Source of the DNA: Trichomonas tenax
Lineage: Eukaryota; Parabasalia; Trichomonadida; Trichomonadidae
Direction: 5' to 3'
Assembly: GCA_023091735.1 (NCBI GenBank)
Contig: JALKBU010000098.1
Coordinates: 22,160-86,159, forward strand
Length of the DNA stretch: 64,000 bases
The first letter of the stretch is position 1, and each line of letters opens with the position of its first letter. Shown one piece after another: positions 59,041 through 64,000 of this stretch. Under the pieces are notes generated by a model. It saw only the letters and a program-made list of their open reading frames with translations. It made no database searches and had not been told where the DNA came from. The translations under genes were made by a program, and so were the position numbers.

Positions 59041-59100
59041 TTCTTGACAACTTTGTCCGAATCTCGACAACTTTAGGCGCTGACCGACAGGTTGGTCCTC
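59041..59100 (-). repeat. 20-bp tandem repeat, three units (right iterons, inverted)
   Basis: Read on the minus strand, three 20-bp units carry ACCAACCTGTCGGTCA, TAAAGTTGTCGAGAT and CGGACAAAGTTGTCAAGAA. They match the array at 58081-58180 in reverse orientation and keep its 20-bp period. Confidence 0.75.
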
Positions 59101-59711
59101 CCCCTCTATATTTTATATGAAAACTTGACTTTACATTAATACAAACTCTCAATATAATGCATACTGAACATATATTGATCATAATATTGAAGATGACGAT
59201 TATTTGGTCTAAAAACCCTACGATGTTCAATTTTCAGATAGTTTGGTTGGATTTTTGAGAGTGGTCTTCATTTCAGACAATAGAAAGTTCTTCAAGAACT
59301 TGATTAATATCACATCAATAGCTTAGGGCATAGTCTATCTATGTCCACAAAACATCTCGATTGTTGAAGCCTCAATCATCTAATAAATGCATTTTTTTGT
59401 AAAATTGGCAAACCTTTCAAACATATCCCCTAAAATGTAACCGTTTGGGGTTACGCTTGCTTTATTTTCTCTAATTTAAAATAGAGCTTCTATCTTTAAT
59501 ATGTTTTATGATAGCCTTCAAAACACAAAAATATAGCAAAATGGAGTCTATCTAGACAAAAATTTCAAAATTGCGACCGAAATTCGGACTGATTTTTGAG
59601 GAATTTTGAGAGGTTAACCTCTACCATAGGGTTTCAACTTTGATTTTAAAAGGATTTGGACTCTTTTTGAGCTCAAAAATGGTGAATCTATTGTGTTTAA
59701 TATATTATGTT
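59101..59711. other. intergenic, nothing recognised
   Basis: AT-rich sequence downstream of the surface protein gene. No gene, RNA or repeat supported. Confidence 0.4.
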
Positions 59712-62700
59712 TTAGATGATTGGTGTTGCGATATCTTGAGAAAGGACAGACTGGGACATCTTGTGTCTCCTTCTCTTGACAACAACGATAACAATAATCA
59801 CAACGAGGATGATAATGAAAATAGAAATGATAGGAACACCAATGATGACAAACCACTTAGCTTTAGACCAAGCAGATTGATCTTCTGGCTTATATTTGAT
59901 GATGACGCATTTATCTTCAATTTCTGCGCCAATGTCACCTTTAGTATCAATCTTCTTAATATCTAAGCCGCTATCGCAGCAGAAGACTTTATGCGTTTCA
60001 TTAGAAGCAATTCCGTGAAGAGAATCAATAGTAAACTGATTAACCGAGCAACTTCCTGATGTTGAAACAAATGGAATCTCAGATCTATGGCTGAGCTTGA
60101 CATTAGAATTCTCGAAGTCTGCCATATATCCTTTGACTTCAGCGTCTTCAAGGAAAAGATCATTAATAGTGATTGAAGTAAATTCAACACGAGTGTGCTT
60201 CAATGATTTTTTACCGTCAACGAATACATTCTTAATTGTGAACTTTTCGCTCTTGCTTGGGAAGAAACCGATTCCTGTTGAGAAATGTGCTGTGAAGTTC
60301 TTTAAGTTAATATTTGTCTGACTCTGCGAGAAGAAATACGGATTCCAGTATTCTAATGGTGAAACGATATCATAAGTGAACTCCATATCGTTTGAAGAGT
60401 TGACGAAGACATTTCTACCTTCAAAGAAAGCAGGAATCATAGCAGGAATTGCGCCATCTGTTTGAATGTAAATGTTAAGATTAGCGATATCAAAAATATC
60501 GTTAGTGAAGACAAGTGGGTTAGAAGAATGTGGGAACTTTCCTTGGAAAACATACTTTGGGACATTGATCAATTGAATCTGAGCAACAGAGAATTTATCG
60601 TCTGTAAGATTCGTTGTTATCACCGGAGGAACGCTGTTACTCAAATGAAGTTGAACGAAGCCAGAAGGTGCTTTAAGATGCTCAACTCTGTTATCAGAGG
60701 TGATGAGGTCGAATCCACCATCATATATGTGAATCTTATCGAGTTGAATATCAAGGATCACAAGACAGAGAGATGGCTTTGATGTGAAGTATTTGATTGT
60801 TTTGAGATCGCATATGAATCCTTTAACATTTTCGAAGTTTGCTTCTCCTTCAATAATAGCAGTAACGAAGTTAACCCTTGTGCAGTTAAAGTTCGCTTTT
60901 TCATCAAGAATGAGCTTAGATCCAGAATCGAATATCATCTGTCCCTTTAATGATGATGCAAAATTGCGAGAGTGTTTGACATCAACAATAGCTCCTTGTT
61001 CTGCATCGAACTCAGCAAAATATTTAAATCCAGAAGCATCAACAACCGAATAACCAGAGAAGAAAACTAATGTATTAATATTAGTATTTTCATCTGTGTT
61101 TTTGATTGTAACTTTGGACTCTGAATATGATTTTGATGATGTTTGATTGATAATTAAAACATATGCTTTTTGAAGCTTAAGATCCTTGATGTCAATATCA
61201 AGTTGAAGGCTATCAATATTGAATTTAACTTCCGTTGTGTATGGCTGAATTATGCTTGTGAATGAATAATCGAAGTCTCTGAAATAATAGCGCTGTGGCT
61301 TACCGTTGCATGCTGAAGATTCATAGTCGCCACCAAAGCATAGACGAAGTTTGAATGACAGCGCAGATGTTTGGAGAACTAAAGAGAATTGGTCGCCATC
61401 TTTCTTTGTGGCGAATGAGTGAATATTCTGGAATGCAGTTATTTCTTTAGATTGGTCGGTCTTAGTTAAGTCCATATTAAATTTGATTTTCTCGATTGCA
61501 AGTGGGGTGATGATTGCTGGAATAGTCGTATTCTTATCATAGAAGAGATTGTCGAAAAATATTTCTCTTATTGATGAATTTAAGTTGTAATCAGATCTGA
61601 ATGTGAAGTATATAACATTGGCCTTGTTAACAGTTATTGGTTGATGGGATCCTATCACATAGACCTGCTTGAGAACTGCAGTTTTTTCCATGTTAAGTTC
61701 TGTGATAGTGACAGGGCAATTTCCGTGGACGAAGTTGCCCCAAAGATGAAGTGGAGCGTCAATCACAATAGCTTCTGGTTTGCTCTTCGGATGCAGTTCT
61801 ACTGTTATGGCGACAACTTCGAGTGAATGCGTTGATGTGACTGTTGTCTTTGGCATAATAGCCCACTGTTTAAACATGTTCGTTGGGCAGTCGAATACGA
61901 TTGATGAATCATATGATGAAACAAACGGTGTTCGGAATTCTTTTTTAACTGTGATCTTGTTGTCGTGATGGCGAATGTCTAACTCACTCAATATGAGGTC
62001 ATCTTCAGTGTAAACTTCTGCATTACCATTCAAAATGAAATACATATTAGGAATGGCTTTGTCAGCCTCATTGTTGATTGTAAGTTTGCATCCATAAACA
62101 AAAGCTCTTAAAACAGGAGGCTCCCACTCAACGTGTGTTGGATACATGTCGAGCTTTGCGTCCGCACGGAGTTTCATCAATACTTCAGATGATCGCTTTC
62201 TTTCGCCTTGAATAAATGGGACCGTAAATTTCTTGAAATTGGAATAAGTAATACTGAGTTTTTGGTTCTGTATCAATATGCCTGTCTTGTCTGTGATGGA
62301 ATCCATGTAAATTTTTGGATATTTGTTTGACTTTATCTCTATATCTTTCTCAGGTATCTCGTTGCTGTTGATTTCGATCGATGTAATAACGAAAATGTCT
62401 TTAAGACTGTACAGTGAATTGTATGGACACTTTATTAACGATACTTCTAACGACGGCGTGTTTTTGAAGTTAACTTTCGTTTCATTAGCGATGATAAGAG
62501 AATTTAATTGAAGGTTTGCAACAGAGTCGATCTCAAGATGGATTTTTTCGACATTAAATAGATTTAACTGCTTGAGGTTCAAAATATTAAGTTTTTTATC
62601 ACTTAATGTTGGACTTTCAATAGTAAAATTAGTATTTGTGTGATGGCCATTGAGATCTAATTGCAAATTATCTGTATCTACGTTCAGAAGAAGATGAAAA

Positions 62701-62846
62701 TCGGATTCTTGATTTTTATATTTCGCAATTTCAGCATTCATTGCTGTCCAATCCGTGAAATTCGTGTAATTAGATGTACAAAAACCTTCTGTGCTGGAAT
62801 AACAGAAAAATAATCGCTCTGTGGCGATTAAAGTGAACAAATACAT
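59712..62846 (-). CDS. large type I membrane surface glycoprotein, unknown family
   Basis: 1044 residues. The first 21 residues form a signal peptide; sequons begin at once (N26 and N29, NYT and NFT). The ectodomain of about 975 residues is rich in beta-prone, alternating hydrophobic segments, as in solenoid or beta-helix adhesins, but I see no BspA leucine-rich repeat or Pmp signature. A single 25-residue transmembrane helix (VPIISIFIIILVVIIVIVVV) precedes KRRRHK and a tail of about 20 residues with no clear NPxY; it ends in SQDIATPII. It is probably exposed on the cell surface. A similar layout is common among trichomonad surface proteins; adhesion is only a guess. TCATA directly before the ATG supports the start. 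Confidence 0.75.
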   Translation of the reverse strand: MYLFTLIATERLFFCYSSTEGFCTSNYTNFTDWTAMNAEIAKYKNQESDFHLLLNVDTDNLQLDLNGHHTNTNFTIESPTLSDKKLNILNLKQLNLFNVEKIHLEIDSVANLQLNSLIIANETKVNFKNTPSLEVSLIKCPYNSLYSLKDIFVITSIEINSNEIPEKDIEIKSNKYPKIYMDSITDKTGILIQNQKLSITYSNFKKFTVPFIQGERKRSSEVLMKLRADAKLDMYPTHVEWEPPVLRAFVYGCKLTINNEADKAIPNMYFILNGNAEVYTEDDLILSELDIRHHDNKITVKKEFRTPFVSSYDSSIVFDCPTNMFKQWAIMPKTTVTSTHSLEVVAITVELHPKSKPEAIVIDAPLHLWGNFVHGNCPVTITELNMEKTAVLKQVYVIGSHQPITVNKANVIYFTFRSDYNLNSSIREIFFDNLFYDKNTTIPAIITPLAIEKIKFNMDLTKTDQSKEITAFQNIHSFATKKDGDQFSLVLQTSALSFKLRLCFGGDYESSACNGKPQRYYFRDFDYSFTSIIQPYTTEVKFNIDSLQLDIDIKDLKLQKAYVLIINQTSSKSYSESKVTIKNTDENTNINTLVFFSGYSVVDASGFKYFAEFDAEQGAIVDVKHSRNFASSLKGQMIFDSGSKLILDEKANFNCTRVNFVTAIIEGEANFENVKGFICDLKTIKYFTSKPSLCLVILDIQLDKIHIYDGGFDLITSDNRVEHLKAPSGFVQLHLSNSVPPVITTNLTDDKFSVAQIQLINVPKYVFQGKFPHSSNPLVFTNDIFDIANLNIYIQTDGAIPAMIPAFFEGRNVFVNSSNDMEFTYDIVSPLEYWNPYFFSQSQTNINLKNFTAHFSTGIGFFPSKSEKFTIKNVFVDGKKSLKHTRVEFTSITINDLFLEDAEVKGYMADFENSNVKLSHRSEIPFVSTSGSCSVNQFTIDSLHGIASNETHKVFCCDSGLDIKKIDTKGDIGAEIEDKCVIIKYKPEDQSAWSKAKWFVIIGVPIISIFIIILVVIIVIVVVKRRRHKMSQSVLSQDIATPII

Positions 62847-62847
62847 A

Positions 62848-62852
62848 TATGA
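62848..62852 (-). promoter_or_regulatory. initiator (Inr, TCATA) of the surface protein gene
   Basis: Minus-strand TCATATATG places the initiator A only four bases before the ATG at 62846. This would give one of the shortest 5' UTRs in the window. Confidence 0.55.
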
Positions 62853-64000
62853 CAGATTGACGTCAAAAAAATTGATTGAAAAAAGATTTAAAAAATAGTT
62901 TCACCACCATTCACAAAAACATTTGGCGGTGCAATAGCGCGATTTTCGCAAAAAAGAAATTAGAAAATGAAGAAATTTGCTATTATTTTAGTTCACAGAC
63001 TATAACATATGCTAGACATCGACTAGAGATTTCATTGTTACGTGTTAGAAACGTCAAACACAAAAATCAACATCTTTCATTCTATTTTTATTTTATCACA
63101 AAACAACATCAAAATATACTAAACACATCATTACAGTTATGGTGAAGAAGTTACAGGTTTTGTCTTCAAATTTTTATAAAAATAATTTCATCATCTCATA
63201 TTTTTCATTAATAATCATATGCTTCGTTACATTGTATCTATAATATTATCTATGTTCTAAGCATAAAAAAGAATACGCAAAAGCTTAACAGCACTTGTAC
63301 GAAGCACAATCACTTAAGAAAGCACTTCTTGTTGGGGGTTTTTCGTCGGGGACGCTGAAGTTCATTTGGAGACGCGAAGTCTTGAAAAAAAAAACGTCGG
63401 GGACGCCCTGAAACCCCGTGGCAAAACAACACAAAAATTGCAGCCACCTTCCACCAAAAACTGACAGCTATACCATCATTGAGCAAAAAGAGGAGGACTC
63501 TGCAATCTCGAAGAATAGGTCTAATAGAGTGTCATATAGCTCTGCTGATCTTGTCCAAAACATCAGTATGATTAGCTTCATAATTTGAAATCCAAAATAA
63601 AACTTCAAATAACGATGCACGTCATAGCAATATATATGAATATAGTCAAAATGCCGGTATTTATCGATGAAAACAAAAAGAATTTATGAATTTAATCGAG
63701 CAGATCTGTTTCATCACATTATCTGCGTAAGTTTATGTAGCATTTCGATTGCTTATCGATTGTTAAAGTCGTAGGGAGAAAAGAAAAGCATATGAAAGGA
63801 TAATTTATAGAGCAATTAAATTTTTATACGCAAAGTCGGCGAAACTCGTTTTTTAACTCATTGGATTAACTTTTTGCTAAGTTATTGAACCTCAATGTAC
63901 AAAATCCTGTTGTGCATGATATATTAAAGAATTAGCTAACAAAGTCTATATTTCATTAAAATATTAGATATATCTTGCATCAAAAACATTGATTTGCCAT
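62853..64000. other. right-edge intergenic region with a GC-rich repeated word
   Basis: No credible gene. The striking part is 63330-63420, a GC-rich island in AT-rich DNA. It contains CGTCGGGGACGC twice, at 63344-63355 and 63395-63406, with GGAGACGCGAAG between them and a CCCTGAAACCCCGTGGC end. It could be a fragment of an inserted element. Confidence 0.45.

Noticed and set aside
59614..59966. Plus-strand and alternative minus frames over the end of the surface protein gene
   Set aside because: They mirror the transmembrane and tail coding region of a well-supported gene.
63001..63145. 89-codon plus-strand frame ending at 63145
   Set aside because: It opens without a supported start and is Lys/Asn/His/Phe-rich from AT-rich DNA; no family signal.

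Overview
The window looks like nuclear DNA of a parabasalid protist, most probably Trichomonas vaginalis or a close relative. The genes are long uninterrupted reading frames in very AT-rich intergenic DNA. I saw no intron matching the known trichomonad 3' splice consensus. Many starts are preceded by the trichomonad initiator TCAYW, often only 4-25 bases before the ATG, and several stop codons form TAAA, the trichomonad poly(A) signal. Lys, Thr and Pro codons are mostly AAG, ACA and CCA in the strongly expressed-looking genes. The species name is inference; no search was run.

Layout. 0-5.5 kb: a BET-like chromatin protein (bromodomain-like start, huge Q/S/N linker, AT-hooks, C-terminal NET domain), convergent with a DEDDy 3'-5' exonuclease. 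5.5-11.2 kb: a gene-poor block with a hairpin, a fold-back element, a 30-bp tandem array and a 513-bp MITE with 109-bp inverted ends and a TA target duplication. 11.2-26.5 kb: a 2707-residue talin-like protein, a small secreted or membrane protein, an LRR-PP2C phosphatase, a UAP56/Sub2-type RNA helicase and an R2R3 Myb factor. 26.7-40.6 kb: tRNA-Gln(CUG), an atypical kinase, an ankyrin protein, an importin-beta-family karyopherin, a YccF-CAX cation exchanger, an exportin-7-like karyopherin, a stand-alone chromo-shadow-domain protein and ribosomal protein eS6.

40.7-53.1 kb: a decayed VPS13/chorein-type pseudogene, a Golgi-type membrane protein with Rossmann-like and GT-A-like parts, an STPGR-repeat protein, a SAS-6-like head-domain protein, an ankyrin membrane protein and a CDK20/CCRK-like kinase. 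Three of these families are linked elsewhere to axonemes, centrioles or cilia. 53.3-64 kb: GPN1 GTPase, a Rab GTPase, a PDI-like protein with no CxxC site, CK2 beta, a repeat-flanked element of about 1 kb and a large type I surface protein.

The observation I would follow first is regulatory. A degenerate word close to TTGACATGTAAA recurs in arrays with a 19-20 bp period just upstream of several unrelated genes. The best arrays lie between the divergent STPGR and SAS-6-like genes, before the chromo-shadow gene, before the glycosyltransferase-like gene and before the LRR-PP2C gene. I do not recognise it as a described element.

Starts were moved to the first suitable ATG wherever the longest frame opened at TTG or GTG. 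The exception is the kinase at 26.9-27.9 kb, which has no usable ATG.
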